In this document: positions 10,802 to 22,343 of the stretch, piece by piece
Layout of the letters: every line of letters starts with the position of its first letter
How positions within the stretch are numbered: position 1 is the stretch's first letter
Origin: Ophioceras dolichostomum
Taxonomy: Eukaryota; Ascomycota; Sordariomycetes; Magnaporthales; Ophioceraceae
Reading direction: 5' to 3'
Assembly (NCBI GenBank): GCA_003049485.1
Contig: PYST01000299.1
Coordinates: forward strand, 4,489 to 49,357
Length of the DNA stretch: 44,869 nt
Notes under the pieces: generated by a model
Database searches by the model: none
Told to the model about the DNA's origin: nothing
What the model saw: only the letters and a program-made list of their open reading frames with translations
Position numbers and translations under genes: made by a program

Positions 10802-13800
10802 CTCGCAGCGCGACGGTACCTCACTGCAGGTCCCCACAAGCTGTAGCGGATTCCTTTTCTCTCACTTTTTTCTTTTCGGGCAGTTCCTATTTTTTCCTGT
10901 TCCCGTCATGGCGGATGGACGCGGATGTGGAAGAAAGAGCCTGAGGGATTTTCTGGCTCTTCCTTTCTCCCAGGGCAACTTGGCGAATGAGTGACTTGAT
11001 GACACCCGATGACCGACCCTCCAGGGTGAGCCTGCCGATGCATAGTGAATGTTCTGGCGGTCAGAGTTCACTCTTTTTTTCAGTTGGACCCCGTAGAATG
11101 TGGAAGAAGCGGCACAACACTCAAGAAGAACAGTAGGCTGGTGGTAAATAGCGATCTCCCATCATTCCGGCAGGGCTTTGAAAAGTGCTCGGGCATATTT
11201 CGTCTGCCCAACTTGCTTTCATGAGCTTAATTGGCGCGTTTTATAGCTCCTGGAATGTTGCTCATCAATAACATCGAAACCGTGAAGCTCATCAAATCAC
11301 ACAAGCGCCCCCACTTATGAAAATACTGTGGTGGAAAAAGAAAGCGTCGAGCAGCAGTTCATGCTTCTTTCGTGCTCGTCTGCGAGGGAAGCCGGTGCTA
11401 GCAACTTGAACGATCACGCCCCCCGCCGTCAACAACATAAGCTTTTGCTGCTCCTCTGGCTCTGTCCTGCCCGTCATGGGTTTTCGGGCGGGGATGGCCC
11501 ATGCTGAAGCTTTGACTGGGCCGCAGACAGGGATGTGGTTCAAGGCAACGTCAGTAGCTCACTTTTCTGAAAGTCCCCCCGCCGCTGCCCGCCGCTGACC
11601 GGCAAAGCCCCATCCCCTTATCGCAAGCACAGGGCCGCAGAGGTACGTGACACCGTGTGCGGAAATACCCTTGTGCACGGCCCAGGCTCCATCCATCCAT
11701 CCAGAGAAGATCCATCAGTGCGTCCGTCCTCGTTCCTGATGGTGGGAGGTGGGAGGGTGGAGTCAGCGAGCCATTTTGTTTTGTTTGTTTCTGTCTGTTC
11801 TGAGTGGTGCCCGTTGCCTGCTGCGAGTCTGCCCGCCGCTCCTCGTTCTCGTTGCCCCTCGTGTGCCGAACACCGGCCTGATGTGAGAGAGAGCGAGACA
11901 AGTAACCATGCCTATGCCATGATGGGCAGTCCGCCTCCGAATAGCTTCTCCAAGCCGATATACGAACGGAGCTAAGATTACAATGGCCTCGTGGAACTAT
12001 AGCTAAAAAGTGCCCAGACCGGTAAACTTCAATTGGCGATTGCTCGCCAAGCCGCCGTAGCGGGAGGAAGTCACAGAGGCTGAAGCACAGAACCACGAAT
12101 CGCAACCACTGTCGTCAAATCGACTGCAAACGTGTGCCGGGCGCCAAGTCGGCTACGTCATGGGTCATGTCTTTCAGAGAAGAGGAACAAAAAACCCCTC
12201 CATCAATCTAGTATTTGCTGCCGCCAGTGACGGACCTAGCCGTAATGAGATGGTTCTTCTTTTCTCCCGTCAGCACAAACGATGCAGAGCACGAGGACAT
12301 GAGAGACACTCTGATACATGTTGGAAAGACAGCCAAGAACGGGCAAGGAACCGGCCGGTTGAGCCGGTGTTACGGGGACGGAGAAGATCGAATTTTACCT
12401 TGCTCCCTCTCACCCTCTATCTATCTGCCTCTTCTCACCTCATACGCAACTTTTTAGGGGGATTCCATGGGGTCTCAATCGCCCACCCAGACGCGCGAGT
12501 AGCATGAGAATAGGAAGCACTCCGGGAACTGGCACGGGTTTGGAAATGTCGGTCTCGCCGTGAAGGCGGCTAGCAGGGGGCGGATTTGCCGTGTCCAAAA
12601 AAACCTTGACTCGGGAAGAACAGGGCAAAGATATTCCAGCGCCGAAGTCCGGGCCATCTCCGCCTGATAAACCTGATTTTTGATTCGCCCCTCGCCCTGT
12701 TCCTTTTCGACGCGAGGCTCCAGTCCAGCCAGCATGGCAGCGTGGCAACGGCTACAGCTCGCTAATGAGTTTATTTAGGTAGCAGGTCCCTGTTGGCATG
12801 TTTGTTAACTTGGTGGCAGCTCGCAAGAAAAAGGAGGGTCCGGAAGATCATGTCGATCTTCTATTCGTTTACCGTTCTTCCCACGCGGGCCGTTTCCGTT
12901 TCTCCCTCACACCGAACTCTCTCGGCTTGCAGCTGCCTTCTTCGTCTATCCGCAGATTCCACATCGATATGTGATAAAACAGTATCCCGAAGTGAGGTGC
13001 CGAAATGCCTCATGTGGAACAATGAAAAGTCCCTTTGAACAACGTCGGTCACAGAAGAAAGGAAGAGAAGCCCTTTACATCAGACGTCAGGCGCACTATA
13101 TCACTAATACCGAAAAGCTGGGCGAACTCGGCGAGCTGGGCGTGTTCAACACAGATTATCAGCCAGTGAAGCCATGACTTTGTTCTTACGAACTTGCAAT
13201 GTCTCGTGGGTATATCTATTGCTTTTGATGTACGTATGTACATATAAGGTGAAGAAGTAAATGATTCCAGAACTTCCAGCATCTAGAACACTCTTCCTTC
13301 TTCAACTCACCCCATGATGAACGGCCCGCCTCCGCTCCTTGGCTTCCCCTCACAATGCTATGTTGCTGCAGTGTTGCAGGTCCCGAACAGCGGTGGCTTT
13401 TTGACGGTTGTCTTGGGTCTTCCTTGGACCTTCTTGGCCTTCACGACAAACTTTGGTTAAAATGCCTCGTTGGAGCGAGCCAAGGACAAGAGGTTATCAG
13501 GCTTTCGCCAGATGTCCCGAGACATTTCTTGAATGGAGACTATTTCTGGGCTTCCTTCTCTCCGGACCGCGGCGCTTGATGATCTGATGAGTTGTGCAGG
13601 AGCGATTTTGAAGCAATACGCAGATATGCCGTTGTCCATCTGAGATGCATTATTCCTAGAGGTTCCCAGTAGTAAACGGCTGGCCCTCCATCTCGCGGTC
13701 CATCCATCCTCCATCCAATTGATCCTCCCAGCCCCCCAAAAATGCGATCCGTTCGTTCCGTCCCTCCGCGTGCGGCTGTCTGTCGGTCTGGCTCAGGCTT

Positions 13801-14951
13801 GTTGTTGGTGGGACCCAGCAGAGTAAATAATTGCCGCATCAACCCGCTGGTCTTTTTTCTGTTCCAGTTCCGAGGCCGATTCGCCGACTTTCTTTCTTCC
13901 TTCTCTCCTGCTTTTCCCTCATGGTGTGAGTGGGGGGGAGGAGGGGAAAAGAGGAAACCGTGCTCCTGCAGTGCATGGTCGACCAATAAGTTCCGATTTA
14001 GAAAAAATCGGGTAGCAGGGATTGGTGATCGCTTGCCGCCGCTGAGTGATGGGGAATGTGAACGTGCCTCCCACTGTGCAGGACTTGTCACATCAGGCTG
14101 CGTGTGTGCGGACGGACAGAAAGAGGCAAGAAAGGGTGGTGGTGGTGGGATGAAGAGGCCCCAGCCCGGCTTTTGGCAGGCGGCACAAATCGGAACTCGA
14201 GAGACCAAGCCGTCCCTTGCAGGTGTTTGAAACGCCCAAAGCGGCCGGAATGGACGGCGGCGTATCTCATCACATTGTGGGAGAAAAGTTTTCAAGCCAA
14301 AAAGTGAAAAAATAGCTCTTGGCCATCACTCTTGCCACCCTCTTGAAGAAGCAGCCAACACGGACAGTCGGTCACCGACGACGACGCCACGCGGTTGGTC
14401 ATCCTACTCCAATATGGTGATGCCTCACCTCGCCTCACAGTTCAGGATTGATGACTGGTCACACCCTCTTGATAACGGGCAGTCTGAGATCGAGTCTCAC
14501 CCTCCTTCATACGCGTGTCGGTTGACACCACATGTGTGAAGTGAAAAGAAACAGGATTTTCTCCTCGCCTTTCTTTTTCTTGGCTGAGGTCGCTGTTACG
14601 CTTGCTCGGACACGTTCGTCTTTCTTCTTACGGCCAAAAGTGAAGCCGCGGGTAGCCCTCCTCTCATAAATCTCAATCTCCTTTCTGCGCGTATCGGACG
14701 GCCCTTGACTCGCGACTCCGTGGGGTCTTCTTCTCTTCGTGATCTCTCCTCCGCTCTTTTTGCCCCTCCCAATTCTGGAGGTGGGCCAGAACTCCCAAGA
14801 CTGGTGGATGCGAGCGACGCGAGCTGCGGGAAAGCAGACGAATTTCTCCAATTTCCAAAATCCTGCTTGGGTTCACCGAGATTTCCCCATGTGCCTTTGC
14901 CCTTCCTGCCCTGCACCCTGTCTCTGGGGTTCCGTCGTCGGCATCTGTCAG

Positions 14952-14969
14952 TGCCATTGGCCAATGGCA
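14952..14969. promoter_or_regulatory. 18-bp perfect palindrome built from two inverted CCAAT boxes
   Basis: TGCCATTGGCCAATGGCA reads the same on both strands, and its centre ATTGGCCAAT is two back-to-back CCAAT boxes. No gene start is nearby on either strand. It could be a site for a symmetric DNA-binding protein or the CCAAT-binding complex. Confidence 0.45.
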
Positions 14970-16350
14970 GTGGGTTTGGTCAATTGTCAAGCCGTTTGCT
15001 CGCAGATACCCTGCATCACTGTTGGTTCCTCGGGTATCATTAGCGACCCACGGGCTATGTACTCTTGCCTTTTGTTTACATATGACTGCTGCATTATCTT
15101 CTTTTCTCCAGAGATGAGTCCTGCAGCCCATGTACGATAGTTACGTATTTCCATTTTACATATTGCAGCACAGTCGATTATGCGTAACTGTCGGCGATCC
15201 GTAAGTCAGCTTAGTGGGTTGCATCTTGTTGAGGTCTTATTTGATGGGGACACTTGGAGGCATCGCCAATCTTTGATGACTTGGGCATCCCAATCGAGGC
15301 CTCGTGTTGTTTTCTGTGAATGGATCCTGTGTGTCTCCCGTCGTGTCTTTGTCAGACCCTCTTCAGCTGAGTCGCAATAGCCATGCCACCGGGCGCATCC
15401 CTTCCTCGTGGAAAACACGACAATAGCAAGAACTTATCGTCGTCAGAAAGTGCGACGCTAATAAGCTTGAGCTCGATGGCGCGACCTCCCTTGCAACATG
15501 GTACAACCAAACTAGCAACCGCTGTTGGTGGGCGCCGCCGGACGCGACGCCAGCAGTTAATAAACAGCATCGGTCCGGCCCAGCAGGCAGGCAGTCAAGA
15601 TGCCCGCTGTCACCCCTGACGGCGGGTGATAAGCGTCGATCTGAAACGCATCCTGGACTCAGCCCTCTGACTTTGAAACGTAACTTGACATGGAAAATGG
15701 CTAAGCTTGGAAGGATGCTCGACTCTTAAGGGAGCTGAAAGATAACGATGCAGCCCTGGCAGCCTCGTCGGTTGTCTATTGTTCTTGGCAATAGGGGACC
15801 ATGCGCTCCCAGCCCAACCTCAGCGGTGCCCGAGTCCAGTATTTTGTCGGCTCGCACACATTTGTCGTACTTCACATAGCCCATACCTTGAAGGGAGTGC
15901 TTCCTCGACGGATAGAGATTCCAACCGATGTCCACGGGCGGCAACCCTTTCCGTGTAAGTAGCTAGTCTTCTTTGTACACGTGCTTTTGCCGGTCCCGTC
16001 ATGACTCTCTCTCTATGTGTGATGAGTGGGTGCGGTGGCGGGCTACGGGTAGAGTTGCCGCAACGAGTCTTTTGAGTAGACGAATTCACGTGGCGAAATA
16101 AGGGAAATAAACTTTGAAGAGCTTGCCCATGTCCCTACCATCTAAAGCCCCAAGGCCCAGACCTTATTTTGACTTTGTAGCCGAAACTTTGCCTAGAGCA
16201 TCTTTTCACCAACCAGACAGCCCTTCGCTTTGGAGGTCTGCCGATATTCGGTGAGCCAAGGAAGGGCTATGACTCAGGGCGTATTTCAAGAGAAGCAGAA
16301 GAGATGAAGACAACTCGAATAAAGCTGACGTGGTTGAGATCGAACACAGC

Positions 16351-16410
16351 CTCTCTCCACACAGCCTCTCTCCACACAGCCTCTCTCCACACAGCCTCTC
16401 TCCACACAGC
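16351..16410. repeat. 15-bp minisatellite, four exact copies
   Basis: The unit CTCTCTCCACACAGC is repeated four times without change, preceded by a 7-nt partial copy at 16344. The unit length is a multiple of three, so it appears as a repeated peptide in several frames, but no gene surrounds it. Confidence 0.95.
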
Positions 16411-17337
16411 CTTGCATAAACTCGTAGGTTCTTGGATATCTCTCCACATGACAGCTTTCAGTCGAAACGTTCTGGAAGGCCGCGCATGGATCGGGAGAAA
16501 AATAAGCATACCGCTGAACCCAGACGGGTTCATCCAGTTCCCTGGAAGAGACAGCTCTCTCTCTCTCTTCCCCGGAAAGGTGGACATCGCTTCCGACTGC
16601 AGATTTTCGAAACAGCGAGGTGCATAAAGCTGGGCCACATTTTGCCGCCAGAGTAGTGGGAATATCACAACACGAGACCAATCTTGGCCCGTTTGACGGA
16701 CTCGCCCCCGTTGGCACAGTATGATTGAAGGAACTGTTGGTAAGTCGGTGAGCCCGTGGAAAACCAAGCTCTGCCTGAGTATCGGTCAACACCAGAAACG
16801 AAATTTACGTTGGCGAGCTGCAGCTCGCGGAATGTCAGAGAATCACGAGTCACGAATGTTTCCTTAAGTGTCTCACAAGACGAACGATGCGACATTTACG
16901 ATTCAAAAGTCGGGAAAGACAAACGACACAACTGAGCCCAGGCGACAACTGTATACCGTCTATGTGACCCATGGAATCAATGTTCCCTTCCGCCCTGAGT
17001 AACATGATCAGCTAAGGATATCTTTAGAGAAATTTCCTGGGCGCACCCTCGTCTAAGATAGACAGCAAGCACAGCGAGTTGAAGAAGAGAACAGGCGCGA
17101 GAAAACAGCAAAACGAGAAAGTGATATATACCTCTAGGTAGGGAGGTCGGAAAGCACAAGGAAATGCGGCGGTGCGCCAGATAGAATAACAAAAACAATA
17201 AAAGGAATAATGAATAAAACAACGGACAGAGATATTAATGTAGGAATCTCCATCTACAGTGCGTTTATAAGAACCCATTTCCGGAACCAGGTAGTGCAAA
17301 ATATGCCACAGCCCGAAAACCCTCAGAGAACGCCGAT

Positions 17338-18849
17338 CTAATGCTTCGCGGTAACCTTGTCACCAGTCAGATTCTCGACATATGTCTTGGCCCTAGAGAG
17401 TTGCAAGGTGGTTGGTTAGCAACGCCAGCGAGTCGAGAATAATACAAGAGGATCCCAGGGAGGCCACCACAAGAGGAGCCCAAGAAAGGGACGCTCAGAA
17501 GATCTCGGAAGGGTTGGAGAGCAACTCAGAAAGGAACCCAGAAAGGAACCTAGAAAGGAACCCCAAGAGATCTTGGATGGCCTGGAGAGCAAACTAGAGG
17601 AATACTGTAGGGCTTCCCAGGACTCCTGGGTTGGGAGAAGGGGCGTCGAGGGAGGGTGATATCGGCAAGGAAAGGCACCCTGGCCTCAAAGCAGACAGGG
17701 GTGAAGTTATAGGATAGGACTTACATGTCTCCCATAGCAACCATGCAGATGGTCTGCCAGACGCCTAGACCGATACGAGGGGTGACGCCGCGGTACAAGC
17801 CCTTAAGGCCGTTGGTCTGGTAGATGTACTTGAAGGTGTTGCCCACCGTCATCTTCTTGGGGCGGTTCGGGTCCTCCTTCTTGCTCTGCATCTCGACGCG
17901 GATGACCTCGATGGGCTGGTTCCAGGCGCTGAGGCCGCCGCCCAGGCCGGACGCCAGGATCTTCTCCCAGGCCGACAGCTTCTCGCCGTGCTGCTTGCCC
18001 GTGACCTTGCGGATCCCCTGCTCGGCCAGGCGCGACAGGCCGAAGCGCGAGCCCCAGTTGGTCATCTGGCGGATCGCGACGGCGTTGACGCCCTTGTTGA
18101 TGCCCCGGATGCCCTCGCGGCGGTAGATGTCCATGAAGGTGGCCCAGGTTCCCGGCGCCTTCTGGCCCGCCGCCGACATCTTGTGCTTGGTGATCTCGAC
18201 CGTCTTCATGCAGGTGCAGAAGCCCATGGTCGCGTACGCCTGGACCACGCCGCCAGACACGCCGCCGATGATGCCGCCGCCGAACTCGGACGCGCCCATG
18301 AGCCGGGCATAGTACTCGGCCTCGGACGCGACGAAGAGCAGCACCGCGCCCTTGGTGGAGGCCTCGATCCAAGCCCAGGGGATGAGGCCCTGGTAGACTG
18401 TGGTGATACGATAAGAAGCATGGGTCAGCAATAGAGTTGGACAAACGGCAGAGTGGGTTACGGGCGGAGGCGGCACACGACCCGATGAGCAGACCCTGAT
18501 CAGGCGAGGAAAGATCGGGCATGCAAGGGGTCATGCAAGAGGGAGGGAAGGGGAGGGAGGGGCCAAGATCGGGGCATCGGGGTTCGGGGCTCGGGGCTCC
18601 ATCCAGGTTTTACTCACAGCCGAGAGGACCACCACGCGACCAGATGCGGCCCAGCGCGGACACGAAGCCGTCGCCTCGGTGGGCAGCCATGGTGGTCTTG
18701 ATGACCTCGAGCGGCTGGCCCAGCGTGGTGACCTCAAACATGTTGAGGCCGGCGCCCAGCAGCAGATTGGAGAACTTGATCGGCTTCTTCTCTAGCTTCT
18801 TTTCCAAGAGCTGGCCCGAGGGGGAAGCGGCGGCGATGGCGGGAGACAT
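17338..18849 (-). CDS. yhm2: Mitochondrial citrate/oxoglutarate carrier, Yhm2 type
   Basis: This is a mitochondrial carrier of the inner membrane that exchanges citrate for 2-oxoglutarate; the yeast homologue was first linked to mitochondrial DNA maintenance. Three exons read on the minus strand: 18849-18618, 18397-17725 and 17392-17338, 960 nt or 319 residues, close to yeast Yhm2. Carrier repeats show PLEVIK in repeat 1 and PIEVIR in repeat 3. Repeat 2 has the degenerate CTCMKTVEITKH that is typical of Yhm2 rather than of classical carriers. GLIPWAWIEASTKGAVLLF and RQMTNWGSRFGLSRL are also as I recall in Yhm2. The start at 18849 is the first in-frame ATG; upstream there is only a TTG. Intron 2 (17393-17724) is long at 332 nt. 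The gene lies directly downstream of citrate synthase on the same strand, which fits a shared role in citrate export. Confidence 0.95.
17527..17562. repeat. 12-bp minisatellite inside the carrier's second intron
   Basis: There are three tandem copies of (C/T)AGAAAGGAACC. They lie wholly within the intron 17393-17724 and may account for part of its length. Confidence 0.85.
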
Positions 18850-20481
18850 AGCGGCGACGTATGACGATCCTGCGTTTCCTGCGGTGAGGAAACTATGGGG
18901 GCCTGACCAAGGCAAGAGGGTGCTTCTTCGCGATGATTAATGAGAGAGGAGGGCGGGGGTGGAGCCGTAACAAAAGGGGCGCTCTGTTGACTTGAGTTTG
19001 CGCTATTTCTTGTTTTGGTCTACTCGTACACGGAGCTCTAAGCGGAGTCGTGTTTTCAAGTGTCAGGACTCGGGAGGGCCGAGGGAAACAATTGCGAAAT
19101 CGAAATAATTGAGGCAATTGGCGTAGTATAAGCGCTTTAAAGGTGACCGGTCGTCGGGTTTGGGTCAATTGCTGCCTCGATTCAAAGTTTTCGTCAGCTT
19201 TGGGAGCAAGGACGGTTCGCCGATACGGACGGGCAGATTTTTTTTTTCGCCTCGCTGACGACACCGATTGAAGCTGGCACGTCCGACAGGTGGTGCTTCG
19301 GACCCAACCCAGCTTGCCAGTGTAGGTGGCCGACCGTTCCTGATGCAGGTGCGTTCCGCCGGCACGTGCTACCGAGAATACCAGGTCGAGGAACCGAATC
19401 TTTGTGTGACTAGCCCGCGGGAGCTTCCGAGGGTGCGGAGCACCTGGGTACCTATTGAGGAGGAGGGTACGTTCAAACTCACCTTTGATTGATTGATACG
19501 ATGCCTTCGAACAAAGAGGATGATGCAATTCCCGGTGGAGGTCGGACTGGTTTTGTTCTGTCTGCTCATCGATCCATGAGACTTTTCTTTTTCTGGTCAG
19601 GAGCGCGGACCACCAACCAGCCCCTAATCTTGGCTGGGCTAGGCACAGGGCCCAGCGCAGTGAGCCACTGAACTCAACAATCCAGCTGCACGCCCTCTGA
19701 TAGTTCACTGCAGTTTCTTATCGCTCAACGCATTTTTATTGGGAGGCGGGACGACCGATGTGGGCAGCCAGGGTGCCAACAAGCCAGCTCAACGGACAAG
19801 GCTTGGGGAAAATCCTCAAAGCACTGGAGCTCAGCTCAGATGGGATCAACGGGATGCCTCCGGCGAACGGCTTTGCCCAGTGCTGCTGTCATCAATCCGT
19901 CTCACATCCGCCGCCATCGGAGGCTGGTTTTGTTCGGAGAGGGACGGATCGAGCGCATACGAAGTGGCACAGGACCAGACGACTATTTAGGCGTAAGCAG
20001 AACATGACGCCCGTGTCGTGCGTCTCGTCGCTTCGAGGTTTCCCGTGCTCGTTTGACTGCGCCGACTGGATCCGACAGGTAGCTCGAATCCAGACGTTCA
20101 TCACAGGTAACCAGCATCACGGCATTGCAGCCATCGCATTCTGTCTGACAGAACAGTGAACAAGCATCACTATCAGAGAGAGTAGATAAGACAAAGGAAA
20201 CGTCCTAGTAAATTGATATGATGGATGGTATTGTACAAGTGCAATTTGGACTTGGTATCGCGCAGAAAGGTCTAGAATCCCACACAATAATAGTGCCCCG
20301 TTACACTCCTTCAGACCTCGCTCGAGCTGATTTCCCAATTCTATAACCCGATCATTTTGACATAACCCTTCCCATTTTGCATTATGCTCGGGGTGAAGCT
20401 GGTGTAAAATACAACTCCACTTAAGAAGCACTGCTCTGCTCCGTATGCCGAGCTCGTTAGCCTCTCCGATTTAGGTCCTGT
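18850..20481. other. Spacer between citrate synthase and the citrate carrier
   Basis: This 1.6 kb stretch holds the carrier promoter and the citrate synthase 3' UTR. A 271-codon open frame (18893-19708, minus) fills much of it but has random composition and no homology that I recognise. A CACCGCAG just before the carrier ATG could be the 3' end of a leader intron, but I found no clear donor. Confidence 0.6.
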
Positions 20482-22343
20482 TTAGGCCTTGTTCGCAATC
20501 TCGATCCACTTCTCGGTCGAGAAGGACTTGGGCCTATTTGCATGATAGTTGTTAGTATTGTAACGGTGATCAAGTCGCGACGAACAGGGCGGGGGAGCAA
20601 GGTGAACGCACCTCTCAATGGGGGCACCGAAAGCGCGGTCAATGATGAGCTGAGGAAGGACACCAATGGCGCGGGAGACACCGAACAGGACGGTGTAGTA
20701 GTTGGCCTCCGTCAGGCCGTAGTACTGCAGGAGAACACCGGAGTGTGCATCGACGTTGGGGTACGGGTTCTTGGTCTTGCCGTGCTCCGTCAGGACGACG
20801 GGCGCGATCTTGTAGACCTGGCTGACGAGCTTGAACATGGGGTCCTCGGGCATTTTCTCTGTATGGAGGCCGCAGGTATTAGCATGCTGCCGGCAATGTT
20901 CCAGGAGGGCTTACAACAGCAAATACTCACCCTGAGCGAACTTGCGCTGCGCCATGTAGCGGGGGTCAGTCTTGCGCAGGACAGCGTGGCCATAGCCAGG
21001 AACGACGCGGCCAGCATTCAGGGTAGACCACAGGTAGTCGGTGATGGCCTTGTCGCTCAAGTCGTCGCCGATGGCCTTCTTCATCTCGGTAAGCCAGTTC
21101 AGCACCTCCTGGTTAGCCAGGCCGTGCAGAGGGCCAGCCAGACCATTCAGACCGGCGGCCAGGGACAGGAAAGGCGAGCTCAGGGCGCTGCCAACCAGGT
21201 GGGTGGTGTGGGCGCTGACATTGCCACCCTCGTGGTCGGTATGGATGGTCAGGTACAGGCGCAGCAGCTCAACGAAGTCCGCATTACCACCAAAGCCCAG
21301 CTGGTTGGCGAAGTTGAAGCCGTAGTCCTTGTCCTTCTGCACCGGCGCAACCTTGCCGCCCTTGAAGACGTTCTGGTAGATGCGAGCAGCAATGGTGGGC
21401 AGCTTAGCAATCAAGTCCATCGAGTCCTCGAAGGTGTAGCCCCAGTAGTCCTTCTTGTTCATGCCTTTGGCGTACGCCTTGGCGAACGACGAAGTCTGCT
21501 CGAGGGCGGTGACGGCGAGCGAGAACTGGGCCATGGGGTGCAGGTCGCTCGGGCAGCGGTCGATCAGCTCCTCAACGAACTTGGGGACATCTGAACGAGC
21601 AGCCCACTCGGCGGACAGCGCGCGAACCTGCGCCTCGGAAGGGACCTCGCCAGTGAGGAGAAGCCAGAAGAGACCTATCAAGGAAAGCGAGACTCAGGTT
21701 AGACGCGAATTCACACGGCCACTCCTCGAGCCCTGGGGAAATCGAGTTGCCCGAAGGCGCGGACTGTGCGGATTGTACGGATTATCCTTACCCTCAGGCA
21801 GGGGCTCCTTGCCGCCCGGAGCCTTGGGTAGAAGCTCTTGGCATTCCGGGATGGTCTTGCCACGGAAGCGGATGCCCTCCTCCGAGTCCAGAACCGAACC
21901 CTCCCAAACGAGGCACTTGATGCCTCGAGCACCACCGTAAACCTGGTCAAGCGTGACCTTGTCGACAACTTTGGAGCCGTGCTCTCTGCATGGAAGATAA
22001 TAATAAGGATTAGCTATCGGTTGACTGCGTAGTGCGTGTCTTGTACGCGAGAAGCCATCGTGGGAGAGGAAAGAGAGGCCAGCTTACTTGCGCAGCGCCT
22101 TGATCTGCTCAATCTTTTCGGGCAGAATCTCCGCAAAACGCTCTTTCAATGTCTACAGCTAACGGTCAGTAGCTCGCTCACACTCAAGCAGAGCTCGACT
22201 ACGCGTAATCAGGCCTTGGTTGAACACACCTGGGTCTTCGCGGAGTAGCATCGCAGGCCGGTGAAGGCAGTGTTGCGCGCGATAAAGGGAGCTCGGGCCG
22301 AGACCCTCAGCGCAGCAGAGCTGATGCGCATCGCGGAGGCCAT
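20482..22343 (-). CDS. cit1: Citrate synthase, mitochondrial
   Basis: It condenses acetyl-CoA with oxaloacetate to citrate in the mitochondrial matrix, the entry step of the TCA cycle. Six exons read on the minus strand: 22343-22230, 22152-22088, 21985-21792, 21674-20931, 20858-20612 and 20533-20482, 1416 nt or 471 residues. The N-terminus is Arg/Ser/Ala-rich without acidic residues, a typical matrix-targeting peptide within exon 1. The catalytic triad is visible: H308 in PLHGLANQEVL, H354 in the signature GYGHAVLRKTDPR, and D408 in NVDAHSG. It ends in ANKA with no peroxisomal SKL-type signal, so this is the mitochondrial rather than the glyoxysomal or methylcitrate-like form. Its co-directional neighbour is the Yhm2-type carrier. 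Its promoter faces that of the Seb1-like gene across 2 kb. Confidence 0.98.

Larger units (their letters stand above)
9711..17337. other. 7.6 kb region with no supported gene
   Basis: The region runs from the Pma1 start to the 3' end of the Yhm2-type carrier. No frame shows a family motif, gene-like composition or a chain of exons that I could join. The longest open frame, 251 codons at 13540-14295 minus, looks random. The left end holds the Pma1 leader and promoter elements. The rest holds a CCAAT palindrome (14952-14969) and a 15-bp minisatellite (16351-16410). Confidence 0.6.

Noticed and set aside
13540..14295. 251-codon minus-strand open frame in the gene desert
   Set aside because: Random composition, no motif, no splice partners and unlikely codon use.
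18893..19708. 271-codon minus-strand frame just upstream of the citrate carrier
   Set aside because: It looks like chance open frame in promoter or leader DNA, with no domain and biased Arg/Leu/Pro content.
20542..21594. 350-codon open frame opposite citrate synthase
   Set aside because: It is an antisense shadow of exons 4-6, crosses the real intron boundaries and has no recognisable domain.
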